From contig LLEY01000099.1 of the NCBI GenBank assembly GCA_001414485.1, forward strand, positions 173,730 to 237,729: a DNA stretch of 64,000 bases. The letters run 5' to 3'. How positions within the stretch are numbered: the stretch's first letter is position 1; each line of letters opens with the position of its first letter. The translations under genes were made by a program, and so were the position numbers. The DNA is from Calycina herbarum. Lineage: Eukaryota > Ascomycota > Leotiomycetes > Helotiales > Pezizellaceae. Shown here piece by piece: positions 37,529 to 47,917 of the stretch. Below the pieces are notes generated by a model that searched no databases, was not told the DNA's origin, and saw only the letters and a program-made list of their open reading frames with translations.

Positions 37529-39349
37529 ATGGCGTCCGAACAGCCAAAAGAAGTCCCCACGGACCCCGCCATCGCGCCCGTCGAGGGAGAAGCTGGCGAA
37601 GGAGCAGCACAATCCAAAAAGGGTGCGAAGAAGGCCGAAGCGAAGGCCAAGAAAGAGGCAGAGAAGGCACGTAAAGCTGCTGAACGCGAGGCAGCTGCTG
37701 CTACACAATCCGCAGCCGCGTCGGAGGACCTCGCAAAGGAGAATTACGGCGAGGTGTCTAAGGATAAGAAGATCGAGGCGGGGATCGTGCATCTGAGAGA
37801 TGTTGGAGAGGAACATATTGGGAAGACGGTTAAGTTGAGGGGATGGATTCAGAATGCTAGGATGCAGGGGGCCAAGATGGCGTTTGTGGAGTTGAGGGAG
37901 GAGGGGATTTGGACTGTCCAGGGAGTTGTTGCTGCGAGTCCGGAGGGGAAGCCGGTGAGCAAGCAGATGGTTAAGTGGGTTGGGGCGTTGAAATTGGAGA
38001 GTTTTGTATCGTTGGAGGCGACAGTTCAGAAGCCTTTGGAGCCGGTTAAGAGTTGTAAGGTCAGTAACTACGAGTTGCATCTTACCAAGGTCTATCTTGT
38101 TGCCCCGGCACCAGAGATGTTGGGTTTGGGACTTGCGGCTGCTGGCAGAGCTGTTGCCAACTTGGATGATGAGGCAGTTGGGGAGCATGTTGAGAAGGCT
38201 GTTGAGAGTACCTATGTTCTGTCTTATTCTTCTGGAAACTTACTGACTTAAATACCCAGATTTGAGCATTGCAGAAGGAGCTCCAGGAGCTGCTCTTGCA
38301 ACCCATCTCAACAACCCAGCTATGCACAAACGGGCTCCAATAAGTCAAGCAATTGCCGATATCCGAATTGCCGTCGAGGACTATTTCTGCGAATACTTGA
38401 GAGGTCGTCGTTTCAAGAGATTCCATCCTCCAAGTTTGATTGGCGCTGCTTCAGAGGGCGGTGCCAATGTTTTCGCACTACCATACTTTGACAAGCAAGC
38501 CTACTTAGCACAATCACCCCAATTTTATAAGCAGTTTGAAATTGCTGGTGGTCGAAAGAGAGTTTTTTGTGTCCACCCAGTCTTCAGAGCTGAGAACTCC
38601 AATACTCCAAGACACATGACTGAAGTAAGTACTCTTCTGTTGAAATTGGAACATCGCTAACAACAAACTAGTTCATGGGTCTCGATATGGAAATGGAAAT
38701 CGAAGAGCACTACCACGAAGTAATGCACATGCTCGAAGGTGTCCTCATCTACATCTTCAGCAAATTGGCATCCGAATACAGAGAGGAAATCGAACTCGTC
38801 CGATCCGTCTACCCCTCTGAAGAATTCCTCCTCCCAGAGAATGGAAAGGAAGTCCGTCTCACATTCGCCGAAGGCCAAGCCCTCCTCCGTACTGAAGGCC
38901 CGCCAGAATTCGCCAACGTCTCCGACGACGAAGACATGTCCACCGCGCAAGAAAAAGCCCTCGGAGCCCTCATCCGCAAGAAGTACAACTCGGACTTCTA
39001 CGTCCTCGATAAATTCCCCGTTGACGCTCGTCCCTTCTACGCTATGCCTGACCCGGAAAACCCCAAGGTCACTAATGCATACGATTTCATGATGAGAGGC
39101 CAGGAGATTTTGAGTGGTGGCCAGAGATTGCATTTACCACATGAGCTTGAGGCTACGATCAAGGCTAAGGGATTGGACCCTAATCAACCAGGTCTGAAGG
39201 AGTACGTGGATGTTTTCAGATCCGTGGGTGTTCCTCCTCATGGGGGTGGAGGTATTGGTCTTGATCGTGTTGTTGCTTGGTATTTGAATCTTCCTAGTGT
39301 GCAGTTGGTTGCCGATTATCCTAGGACGCCTAAGCGGTTGGGTCCATGA
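37529..39349 (+). CDS. DPS1: Cytosolic aspartyl-tRNA synthetase
   Basis: Charges tRNA-Asp with aspartate in the cytosol. Three exons: 37529-38207, 38260-38624 and 38672-39349. Introns are 52 bp (gtacct...cccag) and 47 bp (gtaagt...actag); 573 residues. Residues about 25-60 form a Lys/Ala-rich helix typical of eukaryotic AspRS, which aids tRNA binding. About 80-205 is the OB-fold anticodon domain (LRGWIQNARMQGAKMAFVEL). The class II core follows, with motif 1 around MHKRAPISQAIADIRIAVED, motif 2 FRAENSNTPRHMTEF (it spans intron 2) and motif 3 GGGGIGLDRVV, ending YPRTPKRLGP. The length matches yeast Dps1 (557). Start context aaaATGG is good. Nothing unusual is seen. Confidence 0.97.
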
Positions 39350-40896
39350 ATTGATTGCGATTGGGATGGCTTGGATGCGATGGCATTTATTCGTTCGAGG
39401 AGGAAGAGGAGTTTTCGAAAAGGGGCGGAGAAAATGGGGTAGCTTGTGATTTGAGGATGTAGAGAAAATGAATGAATGATTCTTATGTGTCTGATCTCTC
39501 ACTTAAGTGTAAAATGCGAACGGGTTCGAAACTGATTCTTCAAACCTGTTTAGCATAACCAGTGTAGCATAACCTGTGCTTCTTCGAGGCTTTATCGACC
39601 ACCACAAATTGTTACTACAAGTACTGGTCCATAGGTAACTGGCTATCTTACAGAACAGCTGATCATATCTTTGTTGTCGTGTCCTTTCCGTCTACTCTGA
39701 AAGGGCCCATATTTAAAAGAACTTGGGAACTGCAATTTACATGGCAACTCGCAAAGAAGCTCAAATTTGTGGCGATGCGTGGTGCGCTGGAAGAGTTACA
39801 AACAAGACCCAGCTTGAAGCTCGAAGATGGTTTGTTTTCTTAATGATGGTTACGTTCTCTCGTTTTTGGGGGTCTGTGAGTGGAGTTGGTTAGGATAAGA
39901 GTCAAGTGGTTTTGTTGTTATCGGTTGGGGGCTTGTTGTCGAATTTTGAGATTTGTTTGTTTGATTTTAAGGGGAGGCATACGGAGGTGTAGCATGGGAA
40001 TGTTTGGAATTCAGGGTAAGTGGTTGGTTGCTTGGGGGGAATATTTGAGCTGGATATTGATAACATAGGACATTGCTCAAAGTTTCAAACCCCGAAAGTG
40101 AATTTTTGGTATTGATTGAGTGGTTCTGTGGCTCGAGCTAGGAAGGTTGGGAGTTCTCACTCAAATTGCTCCTCGGCAGTGGAGGAGGGAAATCCTTGAT
40201 TACTGTTTCAGAAATAGTAACACCGAGGTGGTGTCGTGGCATTGAGGAAAACTTGATCCGGAACCATTTAATAGAACGGTAATCTTACTTACACAAACCT
40301 AGGCGCAAGCCGCACGCTGGGGTCTTGGTGAATGCCGCGTACATTTTTAAAGGTCTAGAGCAGATGCTTCTTTTGGGGGTTTGGGTAGAACTTTTCGTGA
40401 TTTATTGCTTGATACTAGAAAGCTCGTGACAGGTTTAATTAGGAGAGACTAGGCTTTTCTTGCTGTCGAGAAAGGTGGTTGTTGTCGAATACTTCAGTTT
40501 TGTTCGCTTAGTATGCGAGGGTGTGATTTAAGATAGGGGTGTGATGATTTAGAGGCTGGCAGCTACATTGAAATATAGTTCACGGTATTCTAGCTATGTG
40601 ATATAAAGGCTTGTAGGTTACGGAGCCTGCGAGAAAAGTGAGCTGGGTTGTCGTGAGCTTGAGAATTTGACGTGTACTAAGAGCTTCCTTTTCTGTAGCC
40701 AAGTTGTCTTTTATCACCTTTGCGGACTTTGCAAGAAGAATAGGAAGAAGTACGGAATTTAAATTCTCTATATGGTCATCTGGTTCACGGACTTTCCGCT
40801 TGGGAGACTTGTGGTAACCCAATGAACAAAAAAGTGGGAAAAATTATCATTGATGTTCGTCTCTTTGGCCCTTCCAATCTCAAACACTCAGTCTAT
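39350..40896. other. Gene-free stretch after AspRS
   Basis: 1.5 kb without a supported gene. Short frames (39880-40068 plus, 40580-40822 minus) show no family features. Composition is mildly AT-rich but not RIP-like. Confidence 0.55.
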
Positions 40897-41842
40897 CTAA
40901 TGCTTCCTGTATCCAATATTATTCCTATCACTCCCTTCAATCCCCTCCCTAGTCCCAAAAAGCAATAGTACAATAATCCTACCCACATCCCGATTGCCAC
41001 TCGCATGCACTGCACAGCCGAATCATTTTGTCCCCACGAAAACCTAATGATGTCACCCACTTCCACGTCCTCCAAATAATTGTTCCGTTGGAGGTGAGGC
41101 TTTTTGAGTTCTCGATTTAGCCTCTTTGCATTCTCGGGATCTTCAGGGTCTTCATGGTGATCTCGAAAGTTTTGAACTGTTTGGCGGAGGTGAGGAGTGA
41201 GAGAGGCGAGGGGACGGATGATGTAGGTTTTCCTGCCAATGTGGTTGAGTAGATGGAGTTTACGTCAGTAGAATTGGTTGAAGGGTAGAGATTGATGTCG
41301 AGGTGCCAACTGGGTTGGAGGCATGATTCGTAGAGGGCTGCAATCTTGGAATGGGGGAGGGGGGCATTGATGCGGACTAACAATCGCACAGCTTGGGGCT
41401 CAAAATCAGCTTGTTTGGGGTTGATTTATTCTTGTACTGGGTTGTTCTGAGCCTGGACTCAGGCTTGGGCTTGGAGAAGTTTCATTTTCTGATAATTCAT
41501 CGAGCACTGGGGGATGCTCGAGTTCACAGCGGCATGAACTACCTTTTTTGTAGCACTGCAGTGTTTATGGATGAAGTTTGTAGCGAGATTTATTAGACGG
41601 ATCTTGCCGAAGTCTCCTAAGTATTCTAGTTCTGCTCGTTGGGTACCGGGTTGTTCGCGTATTCCTGCGGGGGAGTTCGTGCCGTTGTGGACGTGGGAGT
41701 TGTTCAGTGGGCCGAAATCCATGGTTGTGGTGCTGAGGCTTCTAGTTGCGCGGGTAGATTTCAATTTGGCGAAAGGAGAGGTGTAGGCCCGTAGTTGATT
41801 GTTGGGAGAGTTGGGAGAGTTGGGGGAGTTGGGATTTGCCAT
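40897..41842 (-). pseudogene. Unrecognised local family, copy 2 (broken)
   Basis: Minus strand, ATG at 41842 (MANPNSPNSPNSPNNQLRA). It aligns along its length with copy 1 (43734-44614): YTSPFAKL, GPLNNSHVHN, LATNFIHKHCSATK, AVRLLVRINA, DVNSIYSTTL, then in another frame TYIIRPLASL, NYLEDVEVGDIIRFSWGQ and IIVLLLFG. Lesions: TGA at 41459-41461, TAA at 41426-41428, a −1 frame change at the AAAA run near 41226-41233, and a 5-bp tandem duplication (gtgca, 41006-41015) that shifts frame again. The function is unknown; I see no signal peptide or known domain. The first three lesion sites lie inside conserved sequence, so a pseudogene is the simplest reading. Confidence 0.7.
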
Positions 41843-43733
41843 TTTTCTTTCTGTGCGACGGGGTGGAGAGACAAGTGTAGGTGTGTGAGGTGATGATGTG
41901 AAGGTTGATGTCTTCTTCTAGAGCGCGCTTGTTCTGCGGCGTCGTATTGTGGAAATGTCATATTTTAAGACATGGGAATTGGTTTGTCTTGAAACTTTGT
42001 CGTGGTTGGTAGCGAATTTTCTTGAGAACAGCATGCTGCAATATTTCAGAACAATCCCCTGTCTCAGAACAAAATGGGAGGGGAAAAATGATCGTTGGGA
42101 GCTTGAGACTTCTTTCTGGCACAAACCTATGAATTGTTTCAGTGCTGAGGATTTTCCTAGAACAAAGCAACCTCGCTACCTGCTCACACATTGTGTGTGA
42201 CAGCAAATCGCTGAAACTACCAGTATTTAAAAGAAGAATACATCATGTTTGAAAAAAGCCTTTCTATTGGGATGACAGGTGGCTTTGGGAGCAAAAATAA
42301 GGAAGTAAGTCGAAAGTCGAGTGCTAAGCGAGGACAAATGGACCCTGCTGGGGTGCCAGTGTACTGGAATATGTTTTAGAATACATGGTATCAAGAGTCA
42401 TGAATAGTACTCGGATTATAGGCACAAAGGTATGAAGAAGGAATGAGAGTTTCGAGGAGAGTGTTGCAGCGACATGCTTCTTTTCTCTTAGTGCAGCTTG
42501 AGTCTCTCTCGCGGTGGACAGCAAAAGCGGTAGTAAGGACCTCTCGTTCTTTTTACTTCTTAGCTAGTCTGGGAGATTTTAGGTTGGTTTTTCTGAATAT
42601 CTGGGTTGATTTAAACTGTTCTAAATATTTAGGATTATTTACTCAAATTACCCTAGAAAGCCGGAACCAGGAGAGTCATTGGCAGACATGTACCTGAAGT
42701 ATTTACTGCTGCTTTTATAGACCATCGCGAGTCCCCCACAAACACCACATTGCCTCCGCGGTCTTCTCTCCCGCAGTAAGCGAGATAATATTACCCTCAG
42801 GTTACCTCGGTTCAAGTTCGCTGGACGGACATCCTCTGTGACCGCTGTTTGTTTTTACTACGCTAGGTTTTGGCAGTCAATTCTTATAGCCATTGATTAT
42901 TTAAGACCTTTCTGGGATGTTCATTAAAGGTGTAGCTTCGTAGAATTTGGATCTTTTCACTGGATTTGTCTTGCGGTATAGTTATACAAGTCGAATTTTG
43001 TTAGCTTCTGAGAGAGGCTCAGGTGAGCACTTTTTGTGTTTGCTTTGTGCAAGTCTTTCTAGTGGAATGGTTTTGGAGCAAAAGCAGAACAACTGCGTTT
43101 ATATCTTTGAAAGTAGCATTGATTCATGGAGCATCTTTTCTGGCAACATGCAATCGTTTACCCTCTTCCTACTTAATACTAAAAATAGAGATAGCTGCGG
43201 TATCCTAGTGAAACACTTTCATGAATATTCTATCTAAATCTGTCACTTTTGTAGTACACGAAATGGTTGGAGATTCTTAGAAAATGACCCACAGTAATAA
43301 AGGGATGGTGTTATTTAAGCTCCCTGTTAGCTCGCTGGAATTATCGTTTCCCTATTCCTCTCCTTCTTACATAAAAACAGTTTCTCCACTTCTAGCAATC
43401 ATTCTATTGCTACATGTTTTGTTCTGAAAAGCTCGGTTCCATGTTGAGTCTATTTTCCCAAGTCAAAACATGGTTTTGGCTTTTTGACAATCCGCTTGTT
43501 CCCCTTTTTTGTTCTGAATCACTATGCTTTTTACGAATATATCGAAGAAGCACATTGTTCAAAAACAACAATTTGGTACCAAGTACTGCACAAGAGACAG
43601 GAGGATAAATATGTTGGCATAGCAGCTTTCGAATCCCCAGTGCCCCACACTACACCTTGGAATAACATCAAGCTTCTCACCATCACTTTTCAACTGACAA
43701 TTTGTTCCCTCAAATCACTTCACAGTAACAACA
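41843..43733. other. Gene-free stretch with MITE-like element
   Basis: No supported gene. A TIR-bearing element lies at 42508-42731. The remaining frames (41949-42200, 42947-43237) have no recognisable features. Confidence 0.55.
42508..42731. mobile_element. MITE-like element, copy 1
   Basis: 224 bp. The left end ctcgcggtggacagcaaaag and the reverse complement of the right end (ctcgcgatggtctataaaag) match as imperfect terminal inverted repeats of about 28 bp. The AT-rich middle has no ORF. Similar elements lie at 47635-47824 and about 52436-52634. No clear target duplication, so the superfamily is not assigned. Confidence 0.75.
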
Positions 43734-44614
43734 ATGTCCAGTTCTGAGGCGACTAAGGCCAAGGAGAAACTCGAACAATACACTTCCCACTTCGGTAAAG
43801 TAGCTTTGGTTGGCCTAATTCTACAAAAAGAAGTCGTCAAAGTCGGTCCTCTCAACGACGCTCACAACAGTAATGTTACTAGGAACCTCAACGGAATCTC
43901 CGAACGAGAGTATGGCCACGGTTACGCCAGAGAGCTTCGATTTCGGGGCGATTATCACGTAACTGGCCTACCAGATATCGCTACAAAGTTTATTCACACA
44001 CACTGCTCCGCCACCAAACCTACCATCGAACCTGCAGTCAAATCATGCATCCACTTCTCCATATTACACTACAGAGACATGAAATCCTTCCAAGCTCAAC
44101 ACATTTCCGATCCTAAACTCAAGAAATCAGATTTCAACCCAGAAGCATGTCGGATGATAGTCAGAATCAACGAGGCCCATTGTAGCCCAGAGATTGTACC
44201 ACCATATTGGCATCTCGAGGGAGATATCTACACACCCGACAACCCGGGAGATGTCAATAGTGTCTATTGCACGACCCTCATAGAACTCCCACACTCATAT
44301 TCCGTGCTGACTCGTCTTTACCACTCGTCATTCAAGAGTCAGTGGAGGTAATGCGGAAAGAAAAAATTAAATATTTCAATAAGCTCAATACAAAATTTCG
44401 GGAAGCAGAACTTCGATACGAAGAGTATTTGGAACATGTCAATACGGGAAATGTTATTAGATGTTCATGGGGACAACCTGATTCAGTGATTCATGCTTCT
44501 GGGGCTGTCGATGGGGAGCAGGATCGTATTGTTGTAATACTTATTTTTGGGAGCAAGAATGAGATTGGGGAGTCTGACTATGGCTATATGAAGTTTGAGA
44601 AACAGAAAGGTTAA
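43734..44614 (+). CDS. Unrecognised local family, copy 1 (two frames, −1 change near 44290)
   Basis: The ATG at 43734 opens a 205-codon frame (MSSSEATKAKEKLEQYTSHF...), which stops at 44349-44351. Homology to copy 2 leaves this frame after DVNSVYCTTLIELP and continues one base back, in the frame ending at 44614 (TLIFRADSSLPLVIQ, YLEHVNTGNVIRCSWGQ, DRIVVILIFG). The joined product would be about 290 residues. No spliceosomal intron fits, because the two copies align without a gap across the switch. I recognise no family, signal peptide or membrane segment. Either the gene is broken, the assembly has an indel, or it is translated by frameshifting. Confidence 0.6.
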
Positions 44615-45377
44615 GTACTGTGTCCTCGGAGTGCTTGGGGAACTTGGGAAGTGTAGTCTTAGGATTTGAGTGCATGGTACTCTGCACTTTATTAAATAAA
44701 ACATCAACTATTTCCTCCATATGCCCTACTGTATTGCCCAAAAACATTTCTCATATTTCTCACGCCGGAAGTCCTCCCAGAGAGGTGCCATTAGCTACTC
44801 TCAGGTACAAAACCTGATATCAAAAGTTATTAGGTTCGGCCATGCTTCACATGTTATCATCCAAGAAGATTTGGGAGAAAAAGAGAGATTGGATTTTTAA
44901 TTATTCTAACATTCTACAATAATACTTTGAATTATGAGACGCTATTTCGAACATTTGATAAAAGAGTTGTGCGCAGAGCAATATCGGATTCTCCTGCACC
45001 ACTTGCAGGGTTAAAAAGCAGATTCCAAGTTCAAACAATCTTCGAGTCTAGAGGAGTGCAAACCACAAATTGACTCAAAGAATCAAAATAGGAAGTCGTG
45101 AGTTTCAATGTTTGGAGAAATCTCAAAAGATGAGGGTGTCATTATGTGCCTAATGCGGACTTCCATGCAAAGTCAGTAGAAATTTAGCTTAGCTTGAATG
45201 AACATTAGAAAATAAGCACCCAGTGGTTGTCCGTAAACTAAGTCGACAAAACGAGTCGCTCCTTCCTACTTTTTTTTCAACCTCACCCTTAAAGGGTTAT
45301 GCTCATCCTTCAGCAGTACATACACAACTCAAAATTGGCATTTCTGGTCAGAATTTAAAGGTCCTCTCCGTAGCGAC
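44615..45377. other. Gene-free stretch
   Basis: AT-rich intergenic sequence between copies 1 and 3 of the local family. No coding frame or repeat is supported. Confidence 0.5.
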
Positions 45378-46073
45378 CTAGATGTCGAAATTTACAACAG
45401 AATCTAAATCTTGCGACAGGTTCGTTTTGACCCTAAACAAATCGGAAAACATCTCACCTCTCCCCCCACGAGTCGTTTCCCAAGACCAAGAATCGTGTAT
45501 ATGGGAGAGAGAAGGGGGGGGGGGGGTTATACTCTGGAGGGCTTGTGCCAAGACGGTCCTTGATTTTCTTCCTCCCGGCGGGCACTCTTTTGTTAGACTT
45601 CCGTCTTGGATTCGTATGATGAAGTAGCATCCCTTTGGCTGGAGTTCTTGAATAGGGCCTTTCTTTGTAAGTTCGTGTTTCTTCTTGTCCATGAAATTGT
45701 TTTTGCAGCTAGTGAGGAAGGTTTCAACTGCTTGGCTGATATCGGACTTGGGTGCATTGCTGTTATTTTCGACGAAACCGGTCGCAAGATCGACTATCTT
45801 GGAATGATTGTATTCCCCGCCGCAGTGAAAATCTACCGAGCCCCTATGGTGGTATACGTAAGATTTAGTAGCTGAGTGTTGAAGTTGGAGTTCTTGTTGA
45901 ATGAATAAGGCTTGTGGAAAGGAAAGTAATCAGAGTTTTTCGCTTTCGGATTGCTGAAGGAAGACTTTGGAGTAGGCTATACCTCCACTTGGCTTCACAG
46001 CTCCAAGAATGGCGAAGGGAGAATAGTACAGTTTATACGGATCGAGTTCGTGGTTAGAGTTTGAAGATGCCAT
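45378..46073 (-). pseudogene. Unrecognised local family, copy 3 (degraded, 3' part lost)
   Basis: Minus strand, ATG at 46073 (MASSNSNHELDPYKLYYSPF), matching the N-termini of copies 1 and 2 (YTS.F). A TGA interrupts near 45929. The same frame continues with KIVDLATGFVENNSNAPKSDISQAVE, the equivalent of DIATKFIHTHCSATKPTIEPAV in copy 1, and GCYFIIRIQDGSLTKE. After that the homology to the conserved C-terminal half is lost, in sequence with a 13-G run (45514-45526). It is the most diverged of the three copies. Confidence 0.6.
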
Positions 46074-47094
46074 TTTGGTCGCGAAATGTTGAGTCCTTGT
46101 GAGGAAGGAGATAGTTTGTTGAATCCAAGTTGATATGTGGAATTTAGGGAAAACTCCTGGGGCTGCTGTAGTTTTATAGATTGACATACTCCTCAATTTC
46201 ATGATCGGCTTAGTCGTGGCTGAGTAGAAGATGAATGGTTAATTAATGTGAACCTCGTTGGCTCCATTATTGAGTCCTGAATGTCAAACAACTGAATAGA
46301 GCTCTACGTTTTGGCACAAATGCAACTGTTGAGTCAATTTTTAAGAGAAAGGGGCAAAAGTGCTCTGCTCGTGAATCTCCTAAAACTATTTGTGAATACA
46401 GGGAGGGGTTGTAGCAGTGTGAATATTGCGATAAACAATTCAATACCATGAGCTAAGCTTCAACTCGATTTAGTGAATCCTAAAGAGAAAGCGACACTGG
46501 GAGGGTGTGAAAAAGGGGTGCTGCAATTTGCCCGAAAACACGCTTGGCCGAGTTCTATTCACTTCCACAATCTGCTCCCTGCCTAGTGTCTCTCTAGTGT
46601 ATGAACCAAGCCTCTTTCGGTAATTTTCTTGGTTTTGTTGCACATCGCAAAAGCTGCCTGCATGATTAGCGCCGATAAAATTGAGGGGCTTTTCGTCGAG
46701 TTTTACGTTTGCGGGACACGACTACGACAGGACTAAGGATCTGGGAATAGTATACGTTAGCGACAACGCTTTAAAATACCAGGTCGCGGGGGGTACAACT
46801 AACTATTAGATCTTTCCGACTCTATTAATATTTTTTGTATATTTTTAGGACTTTATTGTGTTGAGATACACCTGTTTTGAAAAGGTGATGTTGTCGCTAG
46901 GCTGTTTTGTCCACCTCCGCGGTCCGTGATGGTGCAATCAATGGCACGACAATGGTTTTCATCATGTTCCGTTAACAACAACACATTTAAATAATGAATT
47001 GCTGGCGCCGACTGATTGATTAGTTAGTCCGGATTCTCACTGTATTTTTTTGGTATTTTTACGAGTCTGTTGTGCTGAGATATACTTTGTTGTA

Positions 47095-47350
47095 GGATAC
47101 CTCTTGGAAATATCGTCGCTTGGAATTACTCCCTCTCGGACATATTCACTCGGACATATTTCTCTCGGATATATTCTGTTGGAAATATGATACCTGAATA
47201 TAGTCTTGGAGATGTTACTCGAAGATGTTACTCGGAGATATATCACGGTCATCACTCGGATTAAGCATGCTCGGAAATATTTCGGAAACATGTGTCGGAA
47301 ATATTCTTGGGAAATATGGAAATCACTCTACTTAGGAGCTCTGCTCGGAA
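47095..47350. repeat. Degenerate tandem array of a ctcggaaatatt-like unit
   Basis: About fifteen imperfect copies of a 10-17 bp motif of the form ctcggaNatatt (for example ctcggacatattcact, ctcggacatatttct, ctcggatatattctg, ctcggaaatatttcg). The open frame on the minus strand here (47037-47291) only reflects this repetition. Confidence 0.7.
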
Positions 47351-47634
47351 AATCGATACAGGTTGCCCGGGTCCTGTAACCAAACGCCCAAACGATGCCT
47401 GAATTACAGACCCATTTTTGTTTGCGGCGGCAGGAAGCGAGCAACACCACCACAGATTCAAGAACAGGGTTCGTCGAAATAATTGAAATTTAGCAATAAA
47501 AAAACCAAGCTATAACTGCTTCGATTGATATTTTTAGTATATTTTTCCAACGTCATGTCAAGTTCTTGATAGGAAAGTCGATGTTGTCGCCCCCTCTTTT
47601 GGTTAGCGATGCAGAGGCGCGCTCACTGAGAAGG

Positions 47635-47824
47635 CTCGCAATGGACAGTAAAAGGTGGCAGTAATGGTCAAGTTCGTACATGCCTATCTAACTCGTTCTT
47701 CTAGCTCTCTAGGGTAATTTAAATTAATTGGTATTATTGCTCCAAAATATTTGGGGTAATATCAAATTGTACTAGAAATACAGAACAACGAGCTTTGACT
47801 ACTGCTTTTTCTGTCCACTGCGAG
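47635..47824. mobile_element. MITE-like element, copy 2
   Basis: 190 bp with terminal inverted repeats ctcgcaatggacagtaaaag and, reverse-complemented, ctcgcagtggacagaaaaag. It lies 94 bp from the stop codon of the secreted-protein gene. It shares TIRs and parts of the centre with 42508-42731. Confidence 0.78.
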
Positions 47825-47917
47825 AAAGGTTCTCCTCGGGTACAACAACATGACTTATCATCCAAAACCATGAATTGTAGAAGTGGTATGGGCATCGAAG
47901 CTGGGAGTGGCTCGTTT

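Larger units (their letters stand above)
46074..47917. other. Gene-free stretch with degenerate repeats and a MITE
   Basis: Contains three related stretches (near 46825-46925, 47036-47110 and 47525-47610; shared features are a T-rich lead, tgttgtcgct and a gap-like spacing), a degenerate tandem array at about 47095-47350, and MITE copy 2. No gene is supported; 3' flank of the secreted-protein gene on the right. Confidence 0.5.

Noticed and set aside
40580..40822. 80-codon minus-strand frame
   Set aside because: No homology I recognise, no intron or start context, isolated in intergenic DNA.
44352..44412. Intron gtaatg...gaagcag to explain the frame change in copy 1
   Set aside because: The phase does not fit, and sequence within the proposed intron (KLNTKFREAEL) is conserved with copy 2.
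47037..47291. 84-codon frame with repeated Ile-Ser-Lys/Tyr pattern
   Set aside because: It only mirrors the degenerate tandem array and has no independent support.
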